From positions 21,405,225 to 21,469,224 of the forward strand of contig NC_034415.1 of assembly GCF_002078875.1 (NCBI RefSeq): a stretch of DNA of 64,000 nucleotides, written 5' to 3'. Below the pieces are notes generated by a model. The model made no database searches. It saw only the letters and a program-made list of their open reading frames with translations, and was not told where the DNA came from. The stretch is from Numida meleagris. Taxonomy: Eukaryota > Chordata > Aves > Galliformes > Numididae. Below are positions 1 through 14,720 of this stretch, piece after piece. The stretch's first letter is position 1; each line of letters starts with the position of its first letter. The translations under genes and the position numbers were made by a program.

Positions 1-3000
1 CAAAACACGAAAGGCAAGGGCTGACTGGGACACCTGCTCCTGGGTGCTCCCAAGGGCTGGCGTGCAGCCACGGCAGGAGAGGGGGCCCCTCGTGTGGGAG
101 CCCACACCTTCGCTTTTTCTTTTCTTTAGCATCCCTAGCCCCTCTCTCCAGCTTCCCAAGCAGCCCAGCTTGAGCTAAATCCCAACCTCAGATCAGTGTT
201 ACTTAGAAGAGGGAAATAAAGAGCTGATGGCTGGATGGAGACAGCGGAGTGGCCAATGCCGGTGGGGCCCGGGATCGGATGTTGCTGACGTCAGGCCCAG
301 ATGGCTGCCGTGCCCTCTCCTCAGGTAGCTTCAGCCAAGCCGCTCTGCAGTGCCGAGATGCAGCTCCTCAGAGAGACAAGCTATCGATTGGCCTGTGCCA
401 AGGGAATGTTTTTCATGCTTTCTTGACTGCGTGGAATTGCTTTTCTTTTCAAAAGGCTGCTCAAGATTTAACAGACACGATTCCCTGAAATTCAGCTCAC
501 CTCCAACACCAAGACAACAAAGAAAGCTGGCAAGGGTCCGAAGATCAGCGCCCGTGTATATTTTTATTTTTAAATGAGGTCTCTTGTAGAAAACAATGGG
601 CTATACTAATCCCAAATTTAACTTCAGTAAAGCGCACTGTGATTTCTGTGACATACATACTTTTCCCAGTTAGACTTTTAATCAAAATTTTCACAGGTTT
701 ACATGATTTAAGAGCCAGTGAGCCCTACGTGTGAGAGTTTTCAATGGCAGTAATTCAGGAGGAATGAAAAAGAAGAATGCCTTGGGTCTCCAAGAGCTAC
801 ATCCCAAATAGCACCCAGTCAGGCAGTATTTGCGTACAAGACGAACCTGCCAGTTAATTAAGCTCTCAGATGCAGTTCTAAGGCAGATGCCACTTAGTCT
901 GCCTCCAGAACTTAACTCTTTTCTTCTAGCACTTTCCAAGGGCTGCAGGTCAGATAAGTAAAAGCATAACAAGTTTAAATGCGGGGTTAATTCTATCTTA
1001 CCGTTGCAAATAATTAGAACTACCAAACACTGTAATGAAGTCAATTTTAAGTCACTCAGCACTTCCTTGAGTTTTTTTTAATAAACTTCTTCCTGAAGTG
1101 TTCAATCTCCTCTCCCTACGCATTCTGACGAGCAGACAGCAGATCAGAGGATTTCTGAAGATAGTCACCCAGATTCAGGAAGGCTGACATACAGTAAGTA
1201 CCCTACAGACTGTAATACAGAGCTCCAGAAAGTGTCACTACTATGGAAACGTGCAAGTAATCCACAGTTAGTCGAGCTAACACTTTAATGACACAGTCCT
1301 CAAGGACAAAGATTTTCTCTTTGGAGGTATAGATGAGGACTTCAAACAAAACAAAAGCTAAAACCTCCCAATCATGAACTGTTCTCTTTCATCTTACTCA
1401 ATTTCTCAACCTCTTTTCTCAATTTCTCAGACACTTTTAACGCAAATACTCAAAAATCTTTCATTCCCTCAATAGTCCTGTACTTGTCACAACTGAACAA
1501 GGTCCCCTCAAGGCAGTTGCAACTTCAGAAAAAAAGCATATGCTGCTTTTCGCACTTAGTTTTGGTGAAAGCGTGCTCCCAGTGCAAGCAAGAGCAGTGA
1601 TGTGCTGTGCTTTAGTTGAGATTTCCAGCTGACAAAGAGGAGGCCTGAGCGCACCTGCTGACAGGTACGTTACCTTGGCAGCTGCACATCCTCGTGTGTC
1701 AGTTCTCCTGCCAAGACCCCTTTCTCTAAGCCCCAAACACCAGTCCCTTCTCAGCTGCCCTTCCCCAAAAGGCAGCTAACATGCATTGGAAATTCCGCAC
1801 GGACAGAGAAGGAAGCTACTTGATCACATTACTGCTGGCCACAGAATCTCATACATGCACACATTTTTGCTCTACTCCCTTAAAAACAGGCAAGACGCCA
1901 AAGACTAAAACATATTCAGAGAGCTGAAGTCTTTCAATATCTCATTACAGAAAACAGCAGACAAGTTGGCAGAAAGCCAGGCAGGTTTCCAACAAAAACA
2001 CTCCCATTATAGCTTTGCTTGTGTTTCTATGAACTTTCATAAAAACCAACACCTTTAAGAAATATTTCAGTTTTGATTAATTGACTTTTTTGATAAAGAT
2101 CTGTTTTGTTTGAAAACTTCCCAACCATCCAGTCCGCTCCCACACCTCCCAACCACAGTTCCTCCTCCTACAGTCAGCCAAATTTCTGGTGCACTCGGCT
2201 CTTCCTGAGCATCCACAGCTACTGCCCAGGTTAAAGATTACCCGGTACTGGACACCTGCAAAACAGCAGACAGCAACAAGGTGTGAAGGAAAGGAGCTGG
2301 CTCACGTTCACAATTCTCTTTGGGGCATCTGACAAGCACCCATCACTACTTCACAAGGCTTGTCCCTTCACTGGCCGAGTTGGAAGAAATGGAAGATGCG
2401 CACTGTCAGATGCATGACTTCGGGATCTTTGATTTCTGTACTATTAAGTAACATGGTATTTCCTTCTCACTCCACTCTTTGCACGAAACAGCAAAGCACA
2501 AAATGGCCCAGCTTCCCAGTTTTCACTGCTCAATGAAAAATTGTCTACCTTTCAACCCAGCTCATAGCATAAATGCTGCAAAACTCCAACAAGGTCAGAA
2601 GTTCCATAACCAACAGGGTTGAGGTGGCTGTCCCAAAGTCAGCATAAGGAAGATGAAAAGGACAAGCTCTCTTTCACTTAGCAAGCATAATTAACACATT
2701 ATCAACATCTAGACACCAAATCAATAATAATGCTTTAGAAGTTTCGCCACGTTTCACTTACTCAGAAGGACTGTTGCTACCTGGGCATCATGACTGGCTC
2801 ACCTCAGGAAGGAACAGCTTTATCTGCTGACCAGCAAGAGTCTCTTTGGAGTTACTCTTTGGGGCAGACTCTTTGGTCACTACATAGAGACGTTGGACAA
2901 GAGCAAGGAAAGCACAATGAGTTGCATAAGCATAGAGAGCTTCAGTGACAGAGAATGAAGAAGTAGCCTTCATTGTGGATGACAGACAATGAAGCCACCA

Positions 3001-6000
3001 TGCAGTGACTCCCAGCTAGGAGACATACCAAAGCCAAAAGAAAAAAAAAGTAATTTTAAATGAAAGAAAAGCTCAAGGCTGTTATCCCCAGCTACTTCAA
3101 AGACCAACCATCTATCCAGATGGCAGGTACAAAGAGAGAAACCGGTTCTCATTGGAGAACAGAAATAATTTGGTGCTAGTGAGAACTTAAAATAATAATA
3201 ATACAGCTGTAAATACATGTGACTCTTGCTGCTCCAAGCAGCATTTTTTTTTTCAGTTTACCACTAGTTTAGATCTTTGACAGCAGTATGTGAAAACGTT
3301 TCTCATACAGTACCTGTCCTTGCCATATGTCAAATATTTTCTATAGTTGCTGAAGTAGAGAAATTTCAACACCACCTAAATTGCTGACAGAGAGCCATTT
3401 TAATCTAGATCAGAAGATGCAAATCAAACCAAATCTGAAGTTAGAAAAGTATTCACACATCATTATTTCTAAGAACCTTGTTCCAGAAGGACATTGCATC
3501 AAAGCAGAAGTCCCAAGCCATGCAGTCGCGTGCAAGGATTTAAATTTTTTTTTTTTTCTGAGAGGATGGATGAAAGGAAGGAAAGAATTCCTCCAAAAGC
3601 AAAGACGATCAGGTGTAACATCACACCTTGGTGACTACAGAGGCTGAAACTTAGGATAATGCTATGGATAATAAACATTAAAAAAAAAGTCCTGCTCCTG
3701 TAGATTTTTTCTTTCATGAGGAAGAGTGGAAAGTAACAGCGAGTGGAAGCTAGCAGAAGGAAACAGGAGGTTTATGCTTTGAAAGAGAAATCTGACCTGA
3801 AGTACAGGAGCCCCAAAGTGATGCCAATGCAAAACTCCAGTTATTCTGCAGCAAAAGAACAGATTGATGAAAGGAATACAGACTGTTGTTTTTTTACCTG
3901 TCCAAACCCACACGTTTCTGTGCTGAGAAACATGATGTTTTTTGAGCCTTTCCTAAATAACCATGTGTGAGTTTTAAGGATTATCTGATTTTAGAAGCAG
4001 CAACATAGATAGTTCATACACAAACTGTCATTAAAATAACATTTTTCCTGTTCATGAAAACTGGATGAACGTTGGAAGCAGTCACAGGCTGAAGCATTTG
4101 AAGTATTCTGTCTCCACTTTCAAAAAGATAGCTGGATGGAAGGTAGCCATCTCGAGTGTGTGGCTGGACTCAAAGCCAGAGAAGAACTGGGATTCTGTTC
4201 AGCCACAGGAAAGCTTCAGAGCACATTATGCTTTGGCATCAGGGTTCACCAGGCAGCTGGTGGATGTCCAGCAAGGCAGCTGGGGGCCTGTTGGAAAAGG
4301 CACCGCTTGCTCTTTGCTTTCTTTGAACTGTATGAATTTTTCCTAAAACTCCCTGGGTGCAGCTACTTCTCTCCAGGAGTGCACTAGAATCACTTAAAGT
4401 ACTGGAATATATTCACTAAAGCACTGCAAAACCTTTGGAGGACACAGCAAAGATGAAGGACAATTAAAACAACCTCTTCTGAGGAGGTAACATCCACACA
4501 CACTGTGTGGGGACCCAACACCAGCTCATGTGCTGTAGTTTAGGTTATGTGCAGAAAAGAGTTCTTGCTTACTTAGCTATTGTGCACACCGTCACAAGAA
4601 ATGAGATAAAAAGCAGAAGAAAAAAGAAAATCTGACTCATTTCCATAGGGGCATTTAGTACGCAAGCAGTCTGCTCTTTAAGCTTTGCTCACCAACCTAC
4701 TTTACAAAAACAAGATCCCAAAAAGCCCAGCTAGAATACATCAATTGCTTCCACGGAGCCCAATTTTCAGGTCAACCTGTTACCACAGTGTAACAGTCTT
4801 TTTGATGACAATAAAACCTAACTGTTAAAATATATGGGGAAATGCTGATAAAAGTTTTCTTTATGCTGCTGTTTCCAGCGTTCTCCAGCTCTCTGCCCAA
4901 AAAGTGACTCACTAAACAATCAGCACGAGATGATGTAAGGCACCCAACGTCTCCCAGTAACGGGCGCAGATGTGTATGACCAGCTATGCCTCTCAGTTTT
5001 CCCGAGCTGTAGAGCAAAGATAAGCCTGAATAGCTTCATTCTGGAGTAAGATAACACACAGGCAATGGTGAAGACAGAAGTCAACTCTGCTGCTTGGGAA
5101 AATGATATTCCCCAAAGGAAACTCCAAGAATCATCTTCTTTTAAGCAGGTGAGTTAGTAGGAAGCACCACGGCGATTAACTCCTGTTAGGTTTCATAATG
5201 AGATACAGAATTGTTCAGAGCAATGCAGAAGTAACGTTTGCTGGGATTAGAGCAGGCTCTGATTTCAAACAAGCAGTGAAAGGCACGGTTTCTTCCATAT
5301 TTTAGTTTGCATAAGCATACACCTTTTCAGAACACGCAGTCAAACAACTCCCTTCGGTAAGCTTCCCCTCTCCAACTATTTCTACACCATCTGAAAGCCT
5401 ACAGATAAACAGGAGCCTTTTAAAGCAGGCTCTCCCATCTCAAGCAAAGTATCATTTTACTTTATATTAATGATGCTATTTTTTGCATTCATGTATTTAA
5501 TTGAAAGCTGATGAGTGATATTCTTTAACAGTTAGAGCCATCAAAATGAAAACCAAGCGCAAGGAATGTAAAAGCAAGCCTGAAAATGCAATTGGAAGTT
5601 CAGAAATTAAAAATGCTTCCAGCAGTCATTAAGCAAAAAGGCCGGCAGAGAAGTCTCCGTATAACAAAAATGGAATATGTGCATTTCACATCACTTTCCC
5701 TACAGGAGCTGAGATTCTGTGTCAAGCCATTTTTTCCAGGATCACCAGGTCTGTAAGTGATGGAACTTAATTTATTTCCTCCTCTACCCTCCATCAGTTT
5801 GCACAAACTTCCTTTACACAATAAAGAAACTCTTGTCCCCCAGCACCTACGTTTTGGAAACCGGACTTTCAGCAGAACTCCAATTTGTAACAAAGACGTT
5901 AGTGCTGCAGCACTGCGCTGTTGATGACACGCACCAGTAGAACTACTCCCATTTTTTAAGATGTGTAAGAGCAGAACTTTTCTTTGATAAGCTTCTGGAG

Positions 6001-7569
6001 TCAGTTCAGATAAGCTGAAGGACAACACTGACAACGCTATTAAAATCTGCATCTGTTCTCCCACTGGAAAACCAGTCAGGCGTAGACATGCAGTGTTCAC
6101 CTACATCTGGCTACTGTATACCACAAACCCAATTTGAGAAGCCACATTCAGTTTCCACAATAACATTGATAATGATACAGTACGACTTGCATCCAAGTAA
6201 ACACTGCCCTTCAGATCAGAATCCTATGTTTTCCAAGTTGCAATTATAGTATCACTCCCCTAAAACAAGGGTTGTCAAATTGTATATGAGAAGAAAATAG
6301 AAACTATAATGAAAAAATACATGTTCTCCCTTGGACACTTGTCTCACTCAGACAACTGCAGTGCTCCTTTAGCAATGTAGGTGAACCTAAGCAGCCTATA
6401 GGTAATTCTTTCCCCTTCTCCATCTTCATTATTAAGAGATGCTGTACTAACACTAATGGTACAAGTGGTCCACACTGTAATAGGAGACAAGGAAAAGTAA
6501 TATTCTTGAAAAAAACGGTTGAGTCGAGTTATAAACAGTCGGCCATCCTTGGCCCAACAGTCCTCAAAAGGTAGCTCTTACACGGCTTCAGGACACTTAT
6601 TCTGTTATCTGCTCATAAACAGAGCCCACTCTGCATTAGTAAGCCAACTTTACACTTGTGGTTTTCTTCACAATCCGCACAAATGCAACTAACCTCTAAT
6701 TTGTAGTTGAGCCAAATATCTTTGCTGACATCTGTATCTGAAATCCCAGTGGAACACTCTCACTGATTTTCATCCAACTGTGATAAAATGTATTCAGTGA
6801 CTACACATTTTATCATCAACACAACTGATAATATATCCCAGATCTACAGAGGGAAAGGCACAATTCAGTCCTATTAATTAGAAGTGAGGTAATGCATAGG
6901 TAGTTACGGTTTTGGTACTCTGGTAACTTTGCAGTCAACTCTCTGTTCAAGAACTGCACTTCTGGCAGTAAACACCTTCTGCAGATCTGAAGAGATGTCA
7001 CCAGAAAGTCTAAATTCAATCCAGTAATCTATTTTCTTGTTTCTTTTTTTCTTTTCAGACAAGTCCCATAGCAAGAACAAACGCGAATGAACCACAGACA
7101 CAGATAGTCAGTTTTCTAATACCAGTGCATGATGCCATTATGGCCATATTATTTTATAATAATCCTGACAGAAACTTTGGAAGCTACATTAGCTATGTGC
7201 AATTTATGGCTCCAGTTTTCTCAGTAGACACTTAAAATTATTTAGTTGCACCAAGCATTATTTGCTACCTACAGCTACTACCTTATGCCAGTGATACTAT
7301 TTATTATACCAAAAGACAAGCAAGCAGAGGAAAAAAGTATCAAGTACTTCAAAGGAAACAGGAATCACCCTGCTGGTTGTCACTGTGTTTGCTACCGCGT
7401 TAGCAGTACTGCTCTAAGGTGTGTTTTGTAAGGCTGGCAGGACTGAATCTGCAGTCCCACTCCTGCATTTAAGATGGATTGAAAGCTAGAAATCTGTAGA
7501 GGCCTTGGCTCTTACTTTTTAGAGGCTCTTTACTCTCTACTTTCATTGCCTTTTTTTTTTTTCCATAGT
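1..7569. other. PIK3R3: PIK3R3 intron, no exon recognised
   Basis: Intronic DNA downstream (in transcription) of the p55gamma exon. No SH2 or inter-SH2 coding match was seen on the minus strand, and no clear repeat. The open frames are short and lack family similarity. Confidence 0.6.
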
Positions 7570-8229
7570 AGCTCATACGGTGCTATGTTTTGGATTTGTG
7601 ATAAAAAAAACAGTGCTGATAACACTGCTGTGCTAGTTGTTGCTGAGCAGCGCTTGCACAGCATCAAGGTCTTTCCTGCTTCTCACGCTGCCCTCATAGC
7701 GATGAGGCTGGGATGCACAAGAAGGTGGGACTAGGCAAAGCCCAGACAGTTGGCCAAACGGATATTCCATGCCACATGACATTGTACTCAGCAATAAAAG
7801 CTGGGAGGACATTCAGAGTTACTGCATTTGCCTTCCTTGGTAACAGCTATTTATGATGGAGCCCTACCTTCCTGGAAATGGCTGTCCATCTGCCCGCCAA
7901 TGAGAAACAGCGAATGATTCACTAGCTGATGACCAACAGGACAGTTCGGAACTGGAAACTCCCCAGGGAAGCGGTCAAAGCCCCAAGACCGGCAACGTTC
8001 AAGAAGCACTGAGACAATGTTCCTAGATACATGGTTTCACTCCCAGTTTTCCCTCTGTGGAGTTTGGTCTTGGACTCAATAATCCCTATGGGTCCTTTCC
8101 AACTCACAGTATTCTCTGATTTTATGAATTCCCTATTTTGCTTTGCTAGCATGCACAGCTTTTGGAGGTAGAGACAGAACAGCTGCGTGATGCTGAGCTG
8201 CCAGACGTGGTCAATCCTTAACATCCCTT
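7570..8229 (+). repeat. 5' LTR of the ERV, split by a CR1
   Basis: First LTR copy, with AATAAAAGCTGGGAGG at about 7794. It resembles the second copy up to about 7920 and resumes at about 8125 with GAATTCCCTATTTTGC; between them is a CR1. It lacks about 80 bp near its 3' side that the second copy has. Confidence 0.6.
7920..8125 (+). mobile_element. CR1 LINE 3' fragment nested in the ERV LTR
   Basis: Contains AGCTGATGACCAACAGG, CCCCAGGGAAGCGGTC and TGGGTCCTTTCCAACTCACA with an imperfect ATTCTCTGATTTTATG tail, as in CR1 3' ends. Inserted in the LTR at a GAAT-containing site, so it is younger than the provirus. Confidence 0.75.
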
Positions 8230-8936
8230 TTTGTCACCCAACATGGGGCTCAAAGGGTTCCAGATAACGACAAATTTGATTGGAGCATGCTAGACTGAAA
8301 TTATAGATGTTATATCTACTTAGCTATTAATTGGCAGGCTTCTGCGCTTGCCGCAGGGCTTGCCTACCTTACAGTATACTGGAGTCCAGTCCTTGTTAGT
8401 GGCTGCTTATTGTTTTTCCTATAGTTTTTACCATTTTACTATGCTGTGCCTGGGAACATTTTTCTATCAGCAACGGCCACGCACCTGGGCTGACAGATGG
8501 CCAGAGCACTGCTGCTGTTCTGGGCAGGCTGGAATGCCAGTGGAAGCTCAAGTCAGAAGGACTGTGGCTGTGGATAAGTCCAAGCAGGAGAATGCACCCC
8601 CCAAAGCAAAGGCAATGCTGAAACACCTCAAAGCAACTGTGGGTAAGCCCACAAAACAGGAGGTACATCTCCAAAGGGACTGCGGCACACGGTAAGGCTG
8701 CAGAGGAGCAGGTCCACCCCTAAGGGACTGTGGGGCACACAGAAGCCTATGCTGGAGAAGATCATTGCAATGATAAACCCTATGGCTAAGGAAATGGTAT
8801 CTGCATAAATCAAAGGATGGAAAGGCCAGTAGTTAACAAGGATGCATTAGATAGCATGAGACCTAAGTGTGACGTAAACATTACAGAATAAGAGGTGGAT
8901 ACTGCACTGGTTTGAACTGAGATGGTTACTCTTCTT

Positions 8937-9471
8937 AGCTCATATGGTGCTACGTTTTGCATTTGTGACAAGAAATGGTGTTGGCAACACACCGGTGTGT
9001 TAGCTGCTGTTTAGCTGAGCTTACACACAGTCAGGGTCTTTTCTGCTTTTCATGCTGCCCTACTAGCTCATAGACTAGGGTGCACAAGGAGCTGGGAGGG
9101 GGCATAGCCAGGACAGCTTATCCCAACAGACTCAAGGGATTTTCGTCATGCCCTATGACATTGTGTTCAGCAGTAAAAGCTGGGAAGGGGCATACAGAGC
9201 TGTGATTTGTCTTCCCAAGAAACTGTTTTTTGTGATGGATCCTTGCTTTCCTAGAAATGCCCACACATCTGCCCACCAATGGGAAATCGTGAATTAATTC
9301 CTTATTTTGCTTTGCTTGCACGCACAGCTTTTGTATTAGCTATTAAGCTGTCTTTATCTCCACCCAGGAGTTTTCCCACTTTTACCCTTCTGATTCTCTC
9401 ACCCATCCCACGTGAGGGGAGTGAGGGAGCAGCTGCGTGGTGCTCAGCTGCCTGCTGGAGTCAACAGCACA
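8937..9471 (+). repeat. 3' LTR of the ERV
   Basis: Second LTR copy, uninterrupted, same orientation as the first. Shared landmarks are CCCTATGACATTGTGTTCAG, TTATTTTGCTTTGCTTGCA and GCAGCTGCGTGGTGCTCAGC. Confidence 0.6.
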
Positions 9472-12242
<2,771 letters not shown>

Positions 12243-12331
12243 TTAATTATTAAAAAATAATAATATAAAGAAAAAAAAAAGGTGGGAAAAGGCTTCCGAG
12301 AATAACCCACCTGCTCTAAAATAACGCTTGG

Positions 12332-12341
12332 NGGGGGGGGG
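12332..12341. other. Ambiguous base in a poly-G run
   Basis: One N at 12332 followed by nine or more G in the p55gamma promoter region. The exact length of the run is uncertain in this assembly. Confidence 0.9.
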
Positions 12342-12530
12342 TGCGCTGTTTTTTGGGGATGTGGCAGAGGAATGGGACAAAAGCGGAGTTTTCTGCGGGC
12401 GGTGCGAGGTGGGGAGCGGTCTGTGGAGGAGGTTCGGAGCTCCGGGGGAACTCGGGGCCCTACCGGGAGCGGCCGGTGCTGCTCAGCCCGGCGCAGTGCG
12501 GGGCCGTGCGGGGACGGAGCGGAGCCTTTG

Positions 12531-13265
12531 TGAGTAGGAGAAACGTTTATTTGACTTCAAGGAAAGCTACAAACAAATACAAAAAAGCGTATAGGCAAAG
12601 TACTACCAGGCAGCTAGACATGACAGATGCCATTTTTGGACACGTAACATTGCATTCACTCTGCCCACTACAAACTGTCTATTAGTCACATCGGAAATAT
12701 TTCTAGTATTTACAAACATTAGAGCACTCCATCGTTGGTCCAATTTTATACATTTTTTTTTTTCATAGTGAAGTTTACCCACGTCTAAGAGCACATCTCA
12801 GAATCAGCCTGGGACTGGAAATCCGGGCCTGAAGTTTGAGCTAAAACACAGACTGGACAATTTTAAGACAGAAAGATACATGAGATTTTTCTTTTTTTTT
12901 TTTTTTTTCCTTTTTCCCCTTTTAAATTTTTTTTTAAATCTTTTTCTCCCCCCCCTTTTTTTTTCCTCTTTTTTTGGGTATTTTTTTTTCTTGTTTGTTT
13001 TTCTTATTTTTTTCTGCGACTGTAGTGCAGGAACCCCCGGTTTTAGCTCAGGCAGAGAAGAACTCACCCCCAAAGCAGTAAACTCAGGAAGGGGAAAAAG
13101 CAACAAAGAAACAAACAATCCGTATCTGTTACCATTTTATAAATAAGTTATAACATTTATAGGGCTCACATAAAACATGCTGGCTTTCCAGAAAGCATCA
13201 AGATAGCACGGACACGTACATTTATAAGAACAACGAGAGCATGAGGAGCGTCTGGAAATAAAATT
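12531..13265 (-). other. 3'UTR-like segment with poly(A) signal upstream of p55gamma
   Basis: On the minus strand this AT-rich block, set inside GC-rich promoter DNA, reads like a vertebrate 3' UTR: TGTTTGTAAATA-type stretches, U-rich runs and a final AATAAA at 12551-12546. It ends about 330 bp before the p55gamma ATG. It could be the 3' end of a short transcript from the 14 kb CpG island, a retained 5' UTR part, or an old retrocopy. No coding frame could be linked to it. Confidence 0.4.
12888..13015. repeat. T-rich low-complexity tract
   Basis: Long T and C runs, over 80% pyrimidine on the plus strand. It explains the lysine-rich and phenylalanine-rich open frames here. Confidence 0.9.
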
Positions 13266-13306
13266 TAATTAAAAAAAAATAATAGGAAAAAAATAATAAT
13301 AAACCT

Positions 13307-13346
13307 ACACCCCCCCCCCCCCCCAAAAAAAAAAAAAAAAAAAAAA
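13307..13346. repeat. C(n)A(n) homopolymer junction
   Basis: About 17 C followed directly by about 22 A. Prone to slippage and assembly error. Confidence 0.9.
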
Positions 13347-13599
13347 GAAGGTAGAAAAATCGCTAAATTAAAGTTAATTAAAAAAAAAAGCCACACAGGA
13401 CACGTCAGGGCTGTCCTGTAGGACCTCAGATAGGTAGCTATACGGATAGATATATATAATATATATAAAGCGCTTCTCGCTGTTGGTTTAAAAAGACACC
13501 TTTCCACAGAAAAGCCACTTTCCTGAATTCTCTCTAAAAATCGCCATTTTCGGGGTATTTTTAAAAACACCTGGCGGACAGCGAGACAAAAACCCCGCA

Positions 13600-14720
13600 C
13601 AAAAGGGGCACAGCAGCGGCAGCTCAGGAGGAGGCGACTCCGCTCCGGATGGAGCCCTCGCTGCAGCCCGAGCAGAAAGAAGGGGGCGGCGGGAACAATA
13701 CCGGCAGCCGAGCTCGGGCGGGCAGCGGGCAGCGCTCAGCCCTAAGCTCAGCCCCAAGCTCAACCCTAAGCTCAGCGCTGGGCGTGCAGCCCGCGGCGGT
13801 GCCCGCCGTGCCCTGCGTGCAGCCCGGCCTGGCTCAGCCAGCGGCTCCGAGCGGCTGCGGCGGGTGACGGTGGCGGCGGTGGCCCCTCGCTCTGCGCGCC
13901 GCCGCCGGCCCCGCTAGGTTTCATTTTAAGAGGCTCTGAGGGGCCCAACCGTCGCCAACCGCCTCTTGCCGAGCGCGAGGCCACGCCCCCCCGGCGCCGC
14001 GCGGGTGGGGCGAGGGGGCGGGGCCTCGGGGCGGCTTTATAAGCGGGTCGGCGAGCGGGCGCTACCACGGGAGAGCGGAGTGGGGGGTGAAAACCAAGAG
14101 AAGGGGCGAGCGGCCCTCTTCGATCCTTCAAAACACATTCGAAAGCAAGCTTTTCGAAAAATATTATAACGTCTCTTCACTTTATAATTTTTCACCGCCT
14201 CCCTGTCGCCCCTCCGGCCGCTTTTTCAGCCCACTTCTCCCAGAGGTGCCCCCTCTTCTGAGGGGACGAGGGCGGGTGGTACGTCCCTTGGCTGGCCTGT
14301 CGCCAAGGGGCTGCCGCCGCGGAGCACGCGCGAGGGGCGGGGGGAGAGGAGCCCAGTTGCCAGAGCTGCTGCCTTTGTCTGAGAGAGCAGCGAGCGCCGG
14401 GATTGGTGGAGCGCTCCGAGCGGCTCGCCCAATCAGATGGCGACAAAGCCGGCCGGCTCGATGGTGGTTGGCCGGCAGCCCCGGTTACTAAGCGGGACAA
14501 AGGGAGGCAAGCGCCGATGGGGAGAGGGGGACAAAGGGGTGCGGGTGTCCCCGGGGCTGCGGTGCTTGCGCTGGGGCTGAGCCTCGCGGGCCGGCTGGGG
14601 GGCGCCCATGAGGGATGTAGTAGTGCCTGGGGGGCCGGTGAGGTACCCCCAGAGCCCCCCCCAGCACCAACAAGGCCGGGCGCAACGCTGCGGGAGGCGT
14701 GAAAGCGGCCATCTCGGCCT
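13600..14720 (-). promoter_or_regulatory. PIK3R3: CpG-island promoter region of the p55gamma transcript
   Basis: Dense CpG and GC-box sequence upstream of the p55gamma exon. On the minus strand TATAAA is at 14041-14036 and CCAAT at about 14407-14403 (read as ATTGG on plus); a plus-strand CCAAT is at 14429 and GC boxes at about 14014-14026. A minus start near 14,005 would leave about 1.8 kb to the p55gamma ATG, so either the 5' UTR is spliced or starts lie closer. The TATA motif reads acceptably on both strands, so divergent transcription is possible. Confidence 0.6.
13736..13776. repeat. Short tandem repeat, 12-bp unit CCCTAAGCTCAG
   Basis: Three to four imperfect copies of CC(C/T)(T/A)AAGCTCA(G/A) in the CpG island. 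Confidence 0.75.

Larger units (their letters stand above)
7570..9471 (+). mobile_element. Internally deleted endogenous retrovirus (LTR - 0.7 kb - LTR)
   Basis: Two diverged direct repeats (7570-8229 and 8937-9471) share AGCTCATA(C/T)GGTGCTA at the start, a GCAGTAAAAGCTGGGA-type polyadenylation region and GCAGCTGCGTG near the end. A PBS-like sequence, TTGTCACCCAACATGGGGCTC, follows the first copy, as in retroviruses with a lysine-tRNA-type or related primer site. The 0.7 kb between the LTRs keeps no recognisable gag, pol or env frame. Old and non-functional. ERV class is uncertain. Confidence 0.65.

Noticed and set aside
8348..8695. 115-codon frame between the two LTRs as a retroviral gene
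   Set aside because: No gag, pol, protease or env motif; probably a chance frame in decayed internal sequence.
12880..13118. Lysine-rich (minus) and phenylalanine-rich (plus) proteins
   Set aside because: Frames of the T-rich low-complexity tract.
13772..14131. 119-codon Arg/Pro/Ala-rich minus frame upstream of p55gamma, possible uORF protein
   Set aside because: CpG islands give such frames by chance; no similarity recognised, and it overlaps the TATA motif.
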